From: Cronobacter condimenti 1330
GTDB lineage: Bacteria > Pseudomonadota > Gammaproteobacteria > Enterobacterales > Enterobacteriaceae
DNA length: 64,000 nt
Assembly: GCF_001277255.1 (NCBI RefSeq)
Contig: NZ_CP012264.1
Span: 124,001 to 188,000 of the forward strand
Direction of reading: 5' to 3'
Part shown: one piece after another, positions 17,901 to 24,842 of the stretch
Position numbering within the stretch: position 1 is the stretch's first letter
Layout: every line of letters starts with the position of its first letter
Notes under the pieces: model-generated
What the model was told of the DNA's origin: nothing
The model's database searches: none
What the model saw: the letters and a program-made list of their open reading frames with translations, nothing else
Position numbers and translations under genes: made by a program

Positions 17901-19536
17901 CGAGTGGGACGCCGTGCTCATCTTCACCCGCAATGCCGCGGGCGAGCTGGTAAGCGAGGAGAACCACGGCGGGAAATTTGAATATGAGTACGACGCGCTC
18001 GGCAACCTCAGCAGCACGCGGTTCCCGGACGGCCGCGAGCTGGCGGCGCTGCGCTACGGCACCGGTCACCTGCTGGAGATGCAGCTGCGCCACGGCGGGG
18101 CGACGCACACGCTGGCGGCGTATGGCCGCGACCGCCTGCACCGTGAAATTTCCCGCAGCCAGGGCGTGCTCTCGCAGGAGACCTGTTACGACACCGTGGG
18201 GCGCGTCACGCAGCGTACGGTGCTGGACGCCCGCCGCGAACTGGTGTTCGAACGCCGCTACCGCTGGGACCGCACCGACCAGATAGTCCAGCAGATACAC
18301 ACCGACGCGACGCCTGCGACACCGGGCGAGAAATACAGCCAGTACCTGTGGGGCTACGACGCCGCGGGGCAGGTGACAAAGGCCGTCGAGCCGCAGAAAG
18401 AAGAGCGCTTCTTCTGGGATTCGGCGGGCAACCGCACCGAAGAGCACCGCAACCCGGTGTGGCACAACCTGCTGCTGCGTCTCGACGGACTGAAGCTGGA
18501 CTACGACGGGTTCGGGCGACTCACGCGTCGTCAGGATAAAAACGGCGTGGTGCAGCATTTTGCGTATGACGATGAGCAGCGGGTGAAGGAAATCACCTTC
18601 ACCGGTCATGCCGAATTAAGAAAGGTGGAATACCGCTACGACCCGCTGGGGCGCAGGACGCATAAGGTGCTCTGGCGTTATAACGACCCGCAGCCAGAAA
18701 CCATTTGTTTCGACTGGCAGGGGTTACAGCTCGCCGGTGAACAGAGCGACAGGGAACCCGACCACTACGTTCAGTATGTCTATACAGAGGGAAGCTACGA
18801 GCCGCTGGCGCGCATCGACAGCGTCTTCGACGACTGCGAAATTTACTGGTATCACACCGAACTCAACGGCCTGCCGGAGCGGGTGACCGACGCTGACGGC
18901 CAGACCGTCTGGCGCGGACAGTTCAGCACCTGGGGCAAAACGGAGCGCGAACTCAGCGTGCCGCAGTGGCAGGTGCCGCAGAACTTACGCTTCCAGGGAC
19001 AGTACCTCGACCGCGAAAGCGGCCTGCACTACAACCTGTTCCGCTACTACGACCCGGTGGCCGGGCGTTACACCCAGATGGACCCGATTGGGTTAGCGGG
19101 CGGGCTGAATACGTATTCTTACGTAGGTGATCCGCTGGTGTGGGTGGATCCGTTGGGGTTGATGAGTTGTGGATCTGACGCCGTTCTTTTACGACAAAAT
19201 ATGCTCCGTGAAGAAATCAGAGAACCATCTTTTAAAAACAGCGCGCATCATATTGTGATGTCTAATTCATCAGACGCACGAATGGTTGCGTTAAGGCAGA
19301 AAATGGAGGATTTTGGTCTCGATATAAACGATCATTATAATGGCGTCTTTTTACCAACGTCTTCGAAAGTTAAAGCTGCGTCTGGTACGGATTTGCCTGC
19401 GCACAGTAAAATCCACACAAACACTTATAAGCAAAATGTTTATGAAAGACTTATCAATATTGATAATGCTGAAGATTTTATTTCGGAATTAGAAAACATT
19501 AGCAGCATGATTATGAAAAACACATTTGAATTTTAA
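14989..19536 (+). CDS. rhs: Full-length PAAR-Rhs effector with AHH-type nuclease tail
   Basis: Residues 1-1515 from GTG 14989. The N-terminus has a prePAAR motif (AARYQDPLIHSS, residues 7-18), then hydrophobic helices to about residue 70. PAAR-like segments follow (GGNFLAEGSKKVLINGQPAC, about 212-235). YD-repeat cage strands run from about residue 340 to 1390 and end at DPIGLAGGLNTYSYVGDPL and DPLGL (about 1391), the autocleavage boundary. The 124-residue tail has NSAHHIVMSNSSDARM, LDINDHYNGVFLPTSS and HSKIHTNTYKQNVYERL, an AHH-type His-Me finger nuclease. The tail is AT-rich, the cage GC-rich. Delivered by the VgrG spike; neutralised by the next gene. It is the only complete rhs in the window. 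Confidence 0.95.
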   Translation: MSEPLAARYQDPLIHSSLLADVVSGAVEGAICLAALTAGMAMMTTGLGTFAGVALIAVVFSSGVAEDAGDLVGQGVDAVLDFFGWRGPPDAIITSGSHNVHIMDLPAARAAGTVDHDYLNTPIPEESFSDKAKAFAINTAVTILEVAQFTLHPLDNLAAGANEIASSGWQGVKNFAGSVWDNLTQPVVAGASPFAKEAPLDTVECTKGHTVTGGNFLAEGSKKVLINGQPACRDGDRSTCEAKIKVKENTRVRIGGESIVVRDIRSGKNFWARLIGNAIGSLGPGIIRNLSAGLLKTIFSRQILKAFCCQLAADLAMGLTTLGLIQAGKVGSEARHTQHPVDIASGAKILAGGEDRDFTLEDRIPLIWQRIYNSRNLATGMLGTGWLLPFETRFFRLEDNTFIWRDMSGRDLGFGELNPGDVVDYLEDGITLYYTVTGTLMLQMANGEYHVYEPDPTNPGEWRLFRIYDRHENCQYYSWDEHGRLVRISSDNEALDVELAYETTNGRLASVHQVCAGERRLLVTYGYNEHGQLTDVTDADGIVTRRFGWDRASDMMGWHSYSTNLSVHYQWQPAADAPNWRVCSYQVLDDQDNVLERWRIDADEAKRCATVSCDAGFSTRHCWDFLYRITEFTDRNGGVWRYEWADYAELLKAATTPDGSRWEYGYDEHGNLTQVRDPLGNSTFTTWHPVFAFPLKEVLPDGGTWQYEYNARGDVVSLTDPKGGVTRFEWNEQGDLVKQTDALENTHRFWWNERGQLVRDEDCSGNESHRLYDAAGRPLSAGDAEGNTDRWTLSAAGRLQTWRRADGRETHYEYDNAGLLCGQDDDGLRERKVTRNARGQVVSAADPAGHLTHLQYDRLGRLTTLINPNRESWRFEYDATGRLTGQRDYAGRLTEYRHDALGQVTEVIRHPLPGSQEAPLVTAFEYDVLGRLTARETADHRTEYRHDTLSLEIRRATRAEWRTALLEEREPEWDAVLIFTRNAAGELVSEENHGGKFEYEYDALGNLSSTRFPDGRELAALRYGTGHLLEMQLRHGGATHTLAAYGRDRLHREISRSQGVLSQETCYDTVGRVTQRTVLDARRELVFERRYRWDRTDQIVQQIHTDATPATPGEKYSQYLWGYDAAGQVTKAVEPQKEERFFWDSAGNRTEEHRNPVWHNLLLRLDGLKLDYDGFGRLTRRQDKNGVVQHFAYDDEQRVKEITFTGHAELRKVEYRYDPLGRRTHKVLWRYNDPQPETICFDWQGLQLAGEQSDREPDHYVQYVYTEGSYEPLARIDSVFDDCEIYWYHTELNGLPERVTDADGQTVWRGQFSTWGKTERELSVPQWQVPQNLRFQGQYLDRESGLHYNLFRYYDPVAGRYTQMDPIGLAGGLNTYSYVGDPLVWVDPLGLMSCGSDAVLLRQNMLREEIREPSFKNSAHHIVMSNSSDARMVALRQKMEDFGLDINDHYNGVFLPTSSKVKAASGTDLPAHSKIHTNTYKQNVYERLINIDNAEDFISELENISSMIMKNTFEF

Positions 19537-19546
19537 AGGTGGATTA

Positions 19547-20179
19547 ATGATGACTTTAGATGAAATGAAATTGAAATTTGAAAATACAAGAGCTAACTCT
19601 AATCAGGTAAATGATGAGTTCTATAATTTGCTTGCAGGCAAAGCAACTTCTCAAAAAAACTATGATAAACCAGTGTTATCATTATTTCCTTATGAAATTC
19701 AATATTATGGAGGGAAACCCGGTAAAGAAATAAAAGAATCACATGAAAAAACCAATGGGTATTATAAATGCTTTTTTGACGATGACGGCCGGATTATAAT
19801 TTCTGAGAAAGTGAACGGTAAGGGGATTGTCACTAGTAGGCAGTTTGTATTTTATTCGGGTGATATAATTGAAAGTTATTATTTTACAAGGATTGGGACA
19901 TTTAAAGCTGTTAACTATAGCGTATTGCCGCTAAAAAAAGGACTGCCTGAAAAGTTATTTAATATTGCATCTAAAGGTCAAAGTATCTTGAACTTCACAT
20001 ATGACAAAGAAAACCTTAGAAAAATTGAAGTAACAAATATCATTGATGGCAATTATAATAAGCATAAGGATGTTCATTTTTTATATAATAATGATGAATT
20101 AGTTGAGGTTGTTTATGACTATTTAAATGGTCAAAAGCAATCAATATATAAAAAATTAAAATCAAAATCAAAGAGCTAG
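19547..20179 (+). CDS. Putative immunity protein for the full-length Rhs tail
   Basis: A 210-residue AT-rich gene starting 10 bp after rhs, with AAAGGTGG before ATG 19547. The protein is rich in lysine and aromatic residues, with a beta-rich middle (GYYKCFFDDDGRIIISEKV) and a lysine/serine C-terminus (KKLKSKSKS). Family not recognised. Its role follows from its place immediately after the toxin tail. Confidence 0.75.
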   Translation: MMTLDEMKLKFENTRANSNQVNDEFYNLLAGKATSQKNYDKPVLSLFPYEIQYYGGKPGKEIKESHEKTNGYYKCFFDDDGRIIISEKVNGKGIVTSRQFVFYSGDIIESYYFTRIGTFKAVNYSVLPLKKGLPEKLFNIASKGQSILNFTYDKENLRKIEVTNIIDGNYNKHKDVHFLYNNDELVEVVYDYLNGQKQSIYKKLKSKSKS

Positions 20180-20261
20180 TTCCTTGATTAGACATAAAAT
20201 ATGTGTCCCCGTTCATTTAATTTCGGATAGCGGAATATTTTAAAATAATTCATTTTTACCG

Positions 20262-21890
20262 CGCAACGCCGCAGGCGAGCTGGTAAGCGAGGAGAACCAC
20301 GGCGGGAAATTTGAGTACGAGTACGACGCGCTCGGCAACCTCAGCCGCACGCGGTTCCCGGACGGGCGCGAGCTGGCCAGCCTTCGCTACGGCACCGGGC
20401 ACCTGCTGGAGATGCAGCTGCGCCACGGCGGGGCGACGCACACGCTGGCGGCGTATGGCCGCGACCGCCTGCACCGTGAAATTTCCCGCAGCCAGGGCGT
20501 GCTCTCGCAGGAGACGCACTACGACACCGTGGGGCGCGTCACGCAGCGTACGGTGCTGGACGCCCGCCGGAAGCTGGTGTTCGAACGCCGCTACCGCTGG
20601 GACCGCACCGACCAGATAGTCCAGCAGATACACACTGACTCAACCCCTGCCACACCCGGCGAGAAATACAGCCAGTACCTGTGGGGCTACGACGCGGCGG
20701 GCCAGGTCACCAAAGCCGTCGAGCCACAGAAAGAAGAGCGCTTCTTCCGGGACGCGGCAGGCAACCGCACCGAAGAGCACCGCAACCCGGTGTGGCACAA
20801 CCTGCTGCTGCGTCTCGACGGGCTGAAGCTCGATTACGACGGGTTCGGGCGGCTTGTTCAGCGGCGGGATAAATCCGGTGTTATTCAGCATTTCACGTAT
20901 GACGATGAGCAGCGCGTAAAAGAAATTCGCTTTGAGGGGAACAGCGAGTTCCGCAGAGTGGAATACCGGTACGACCCGCTGGGGCGCAGAACGCACAAGA
21001 TTCTGTGGCGCTACGGTGAGAAAGACCCGGAAACCATCCGCTTCGACTGGCAGGGACTGCAACTGGCGGGCGAGCAGAGCGACCGTGAGCCGGACCACTA
21101 CGTTCAGTATGTCTATACAGAGGGAAGCTACGAGCCGCTGGCGCGCATCGACAGCGTCTTCGACGACTGCGAAATTTACTGGTATCACACCGAACTCAAC
21201 GGCCTGCCGGAGCGGGTGACCGACGCTGACGGCCAGACCGTCTGGCGCGGGCAGTTCAGTACCTGGGGTGAAACGGAGCGCGAGCTCAGCGTGCCGCAGT
21301 GGCAGGTGCCGCAGAACTTACGCTTCCAGGGACAGTACCTCGACCGCGAAAGCGGCCTGCACTACAACCTGTTCCGCTATTACGACCCGGTGGCCGGGCG
21401 CTACACGCAGATGGATCCGATTGGGTTAGCGGGCGGGATTAATACCTACAGCTATGTGGGTGATCCGCTGACGTGGGTGGATCCGTTGGGGTTAGCAAAT
21501 AGACCTAATAATGGTAACTACAAGATATTCTTTGATCATCAAATTGATCCGTCAAATAGATATTCAAGTGATGCTGTTCAATTTAAAAGAGCTAATGATG
21601 CTTTAATCAATCGTATGAATAATGATCCTACATTTAGACGTGATTTGTTAGGTCGCCACCCTGAATTAGCTAATTGGCTGAAAAATGGTAGTAAAAGTAG
21701 AAGCCCAGCAGGATTTACATGGCATCATCATGAGGATTTAAATAGACTTGTTCTGGTTGATAGATTAGATCATAAATCTAATCACGCATTGTACCATCCG
21801 ACAGGAAATGGTGGCAGGGATATTTGGGGGGGCGGTGAACCGGGACGTCAAGGAAAACTTGATGGGGCTACAGGAAGACCTTGTAAATAA
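20262..21890 (+). CDS. Orphan rhs fragment B1 with WHH-like nuclease tail
   Basis: About 413 intact core codons equivalent to residues 981 onward of the full-length Rhs, then a tail of about 130 residues. The first ATG in frame is 20412. The tail has PAGFTWHHHEDLNRLVLVDR, then NHALYHPTGNGGRDIWGGG, matching the WHH group of HNH/Endo VII nucleases (W-HH, LV, H...H). No frameshift. The core is nearly identical to the full-length gene, giving over 1.2 kb for homologous exchange. Confidence 0.8.
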   Translation, partial: RNAAGELVSEENHGGKFEYEYDALGNLSRTRFPDGRELASLRYGTGHLLEMQLRHGGATHTLAAYGRDRLHREISRSQGVLSQETHYDTVGRVTQRTVLDARRKLVFERRYRWDRTDQIVQQIHTDSTPATPGEKYSQYLWGYDAAGQVTKAVEPQKEERFFRDAAGNRTEEHRNPVWHNLLLRLDGLKLDYDGFGRLVQRRDKSGVIQHFTYDDEQRVKEIRFEGNSEFRRVEYRYDPLGRRTHKILWRYGEKDPETIRFDWQGLQLAGEQSDREPDHYVQYVYTEGSYEPLARIDSVFDDCEIYWYHTELNGLPERVTDADGQTVWRGQFSTWGETERELSVPQWQVPQNLRFQGQYLDRESGLHYNLFRYYDPVAGRYTQMDPIGLAGGINTYSYVGDPLTWVDPLGLANRPNNGNYKIFFDHQIDPSNRYSSDAVQFKRANDALINRMNNDPTFRRDLLGRHPELANWLKNGSKSRSPAGFTWHHHEDLNRLVLVDRLDHKSNHALYHPTGNGGRDIWGGGEPGRQGKLDGATGRPCK

Positions 21891-21915
21891 TACATATGCT
21901 TTGAGGAGATGAAAT

Positions 21916-22254
21916 ATGTTGAATAAAGATAGTAAATATAGTTTGCCCGATATTATTTCACACATGAAAATAACGGACTCACGTAACGATGATTTTTGTT
22001 TGTATGGTGAATCAGACGAGCGCTTAAACGCTAATGGGGATTATTATATTGCAGATTATCCTGATGTCGATGATAACGATAAAGAAATATATCCTGAAAT
22101 AGTAAGGAACAAAAAACTACATTATTTATATTCAGGCGAACAATTTGCAGACGTTATTGATTCAGTTGTTGAACAAAAACCATCAGCCACACTTGATGAT
22201 TTTGTCAAAGCGTTGAACTTTTACTCTGAAAACGATAACTTCCTTGATTTTTGA
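21916..22254 (+). CDS. Putative immunity protein for tail B1 (DUF7716-like)
   Basis: A 112-residue acidic protein with GGAG before ATG 21916. The C-terminal half (LYSGEQFADVIDSVVEQKPS, then LDDFVKALNFYSENDNFLDF) resembles the DUF7716 pattern; the name is from memory. A decayed relative lies near 33783-33870 (TFDDCGKALNYYLNKNEPW). Confidence 0.65.
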   Translation: MLNKDSKYSLPDIISHMKITDSRNDDFCLYGESDERLNANGDYYIADYPDVDDNDKEIYPEIVRNKKLHYLYSGEQFADVIDSVVEQKPSATLDDFVKALNFYSENDNFLDF

Positions 22255-22262
22255 TTTTAAAT

Positions 22263-22302
22263 AAAGCCGGTAAACAATATTAAATCTTGCCGGCTTTTTT
22301 AT
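22263..22302 (+). terminator. Rho-independent terminator
   Basis: AAAGCCGG pairs with CCGGCTTT around a 19-nt loop that can itself pair partly (TAA/TTG), followed by a T run. Confidence 0.85.
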
Positions 22303-22317
22303 TTTTCGGATATTACG

Positions 22318-22356
22318 CTACTTATTTCTAACAGCTTCCTTAATCCCCTTTGCCAT
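22318..22356 (-). pseudogene. Antisense SymE-like C-terminal stub
   Basis: The last 12 codons on the minus strand read MAKGIKEAVRNK and stop. They match in style the end of the 3450-3640 remnant (KAIKDVVL) and sit in the same place: between the immunity-gene terminator and the left edge of an rhs fragment. Too short to stand alone; the call rests on the shared layout. Confidence 0.4.
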
Positions 22357-22357
22357 C

Positions 22358-24100
22358 CACCGCACCGAATACCGCCACGACACGCTGTCGCTGGAAATCC
22401 GCCGCGCCACCCGCGCCGAGTGGCGCAATGCGCTGCTGGAAGAGCGGGAGCCTGAGTGGGACGCCGTACTCATCTTCACCCGCAACGCGGCCGGCGAGCT
22501 GGTGAGCGAGGAGAACCACGGCGGGAAATTTGAATATGAGTACGACGCGCTCGGCAACCTCAGCAGCACGCGGTTCCCGGACGGGCGCGAGCTGGCAAGC
22601 CTTCGCTACGGCACCGGGCACCTGCTGGAGATGCAGCTGCGCCACGGCGGGGCGACGCACACGCTGGCGGCGTATGGCCGCGACCGCCTGCACCGGGAAA
22701 TTTCCCGCAGCCAGGGCGCGCGCTCGCAGGAGACGCACTACGACACCGTGGGGCGCGTCACCCAGCGCACGGTGCTGGATGCCCGCCGGGAGCTGGTGTT
22801 CGGGCGCCGCTACCGCTGGGACCGCACCGACCAGATAGTCCAGCAGATACACACCGACGCGACGCCCGCGACACCGGGGGAGAAGTACAGCCAGTACCTG
22901 TGGGGCTACGACGCCGCAGGTCAGGTGACAAAGGCCGTCGAGCCGCAGAAGGAAGAGCGCTTCTTCTGGGACGCCGCAGGCAACCGCACCGAAGAGCACC
23001 GCAACCCGGTGTGGCACAACCTGCTGCTGCGTCTCGACGGGCTGAAGCTCGATTACGACGGGTTCGGGCGGCTTGTTCAGCGGCGGGACAAGTCTGGCGT
23101 TATTCAGCATTTTGCGTATGACGATGAGCAGCGCGTAAAAGAGATTCGCTTTGAGGGGAACAGCGAGTTCCGCAGGGTGGAATACCGGTACGACCCGCTG
23201 GGGCGCAGGACGCATAAGATTCTGTGGCGTTACGGTGAGAAAGACCCGGAAACCATCCGTTTCGACTGGCAGGGGTTACAGCTCGCCGGTGAACAGAGCG
23301 CCAGGGAACCCGACCACTACGTTCAGTATGTCTATACAGAGGGAAGCTACGAGCCGCTGGCGCGCGTCGACAGCGTCTTCGACGACTGCGAGATTTACTG
23401 GTACCACACCGAACTCAACGGCCTGCCGGAGCGGGTGACGGACGCCGACGGCCAGACCGTCTGGCGCGGACAGTTCAGCACCTGGGGCAAGACAGAGCGC
23501 GAGCTCAGCGTGCCGCAGTGGCAGGTGCCGCAGAACTTACGCTTCCAGGGCCAGTACCTCGACCGCGAAAGCGGCCTGCACTACAACCTGTTCCGCTATT
23601 ACGACCCGGTGGCCGGACGTTACACCCAGATGGACCCGATAGGTCTTCTTGGAGGGATTAATACTTATGGATATGTGCCGGACCCATTAACATGGATTGA
23701 TCCGCTTGGGTTAGCCTTGCAAGGCGTAGATTTTTCTGGAAGTCCTGATCTTTTTCCAAAAAGTCCTGGTAAAAAAAATATCGTAGAAATCACTATGCAA
23801 GGCTCAAGAGATAGAGATTTTACGGAGGCTTATAAACAAGCAGGTATAACCAAAGCAGAAGCTCATGGGTATACATGGCACCATGTAGATGATTTTGACC
23901 CGAGTACGGGTAAAACAACTATGCAGTTAGTAAAAACATCTGCTCATGAGGCCACTTTCCCGCATAAAGGATCAGTCTCCCAGTTTGAGAAACACTTCGG
24001 AGTTAAATACGGTAGTCAAGAGGCGATTATAGTATCGCATTCTAAAGGTTGGCTGAGAGGCCGGATACCAAAATCTCTTCGTGTTAGTTGTCGTTTATAG
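22358..24100 (+). CDS. Orphan rhs fragment B2 with WHH-type nuclease tail
   Basis: About 452 core codons equivalent to residue 940 onward (HRTEYRHDTLSLEIRR). The last core section differs in DNA from its relatives from about 23638 on: IGLLGGINTYGYVPDPLTWI replaces IGLAGGLNTYSYVGDPLVWV, so the exchange point lies just after MDPIG. The tail has GYTWHHVDDFDPSTGKTTMQ and HEATFPHKGSVSQFEKHFG, the WHH form of the HNH/Endo VII nucleases. The frame is intact; the earliest likely start is GTG 22502. Confidence 0.8.
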   Translation, partial: HRTEYRHDTLSLEIRRATRAEWRNALLEEREPEWDAVLIFTRNAAGELVSEENHGGKFEYEYDALGNLSSTRFPDGRELASLRYGTGHLLEMQLRHGGATHTLAAYGRDRLHREISRSQGARSQETHYDTVGRVTQRTVLDARRELVFGRRYRWDRTDQIVQQIHTDATPATPGEKYSQYLWGYDAAGQVTKAVEPQKEERFFWDAAGNRTEEHRNPVWHNLLLRLDGLKLDYDGFGRLVQRRDKSGVIQHFAYDDEQRVKEIRFEGNSEFRRVEYRYDPLGRRTHKILWRYGEKDPETIRFDWQGLQLAGEQSAREPDHYVQYVYTEGSYEPLARVDSVFDDCEIYWYHTELNGLPERVTDADGQTVWRGQFSTWGKTERELSVPQWQVPQNLRFQGQYLDRESGLHYNLFRYYDPVAGRYTQMDPIGLLGGINTYGYVPDPLTWIDPLGLALQGVDFSGSPDLFPKSPGKKNIVEITMQGSRDRDFTEAYKQAGITKAEAHGYTWHHVDDFDPSTGKTTMQLVKTSAHEATFPHKGSVSQFEKHFGVKYGSQEAIIVSHSKGWLRGRIPKSLRVSCRL

Positions 24101-24110
24101 GGGGCAATAG

Positions 24111-24596
24111 ATGGGTAATAAGTTTCATAATTGCGAATCCAGCATTGATTATGCTGATATCGAAAAATTAGAGGCTCAGGTTGCTTATAAATTTCCTGAT
24201 GGTTTTGTTAATCATTATTTAAAATATAATGGTGGAGTCCCTGAAAAAAGCTGGTGGGATAGTGAGGACGAGTTTGAGCCTATAGAAATAGCGGTCTTTA
24301 AAGCTATTAGTACTGCTGTGTCTGAAGGCGAAAATGTCTCATCAACTATAAATGGGTGTTATAACATGATGATCTCTCGCCAGGTTATACCTAACAATCT
24401 TATTCCTTTTGGTAATGACTGGGGCGGTAACTTTTTTTGTATAAATAAAAACGACGATAGTGTGGTTTTTTATGCTGTTGACGCTTTCGATGATGAGGTT
24501 TCATTGGAAGAGAATCATAAGAATTTACAGCGAAAGCTTTCACCTACATTTGATGGATTTATTAATTCTTTGATGTCAGAAAACGAATTGGATTAA
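24111..24596 (+). CDS. SUKH (SMI1/KNR4) family immunity protein for tail B2
   Basis: A 161-residue acidic protein with the SUKH layout: IEKLEAQVAYKFPDGFVNHY, LKYNGGVPE, then LIPFGNDWGGNFFCIN and a C-terminal VSLEENHKNL. SUKH proteins neutralise many nuclease toxins of polymorphic systems. It begins 10 bp after the toxin stop. Confidence 0.85.
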   Translation: MGNKFHNCESSIDYADIEKLEAQVAYKFPDGFVNHYLKYNGGVPEKSWWDSEDEFEPIEIAVFKAISTAVSEGENVSSTINGCYNMMISRQVIPNNLIPFGNDWGGNFFCINKNDDSVVFYAVDAFDDEVSLEENHKNLQRKLSPTFDGFINSLMSENELD

Positions 24597-24631
24597 AAAA
24601 TATTTAATTAGAAAGGGCTTTGTAAATTATC

Positions 24632-24652
24632 CTGGCGGGCTATGACTCCCGC
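24632..24652 (+). terminator. Possible terminator hairpin
   Basis: GGCGGG and CCCGCC pair around an 8-nt loop, about 35 bp after the SUKH gene; a T run is weak. The rest of 24597-24842 is AT-rich with no gene seen. Confidence 0.45.
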
Positions 24653-24842
24653 CTATTTGCTAGATGCATATATTAATTTTAATGTGATTTAAGAAAGATT
24701 AAATATAAAGTACAGTGTGGCTGCATTATAAATGCCTCCATCTTTTTTGGCATTTAATGACACTGAAAATAACATTATGCTTTTAATAAAGATTAGCTTT
24801 AACAACATTGGTTATTATATTGCGTAACTATTCAATAGGGTC

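Noticed and set aside
16840..18609. A 589-codon open frame on the minus strand opposite the full-length rhs (and a similar 656-codon one at 24828-26798)
   Set aside because: Both mirror GC-rich rhs core codons and recur wherever the core recurs; the translations are low-complexity V/A/R/Q-rich with no family features. They are antisense shadows.
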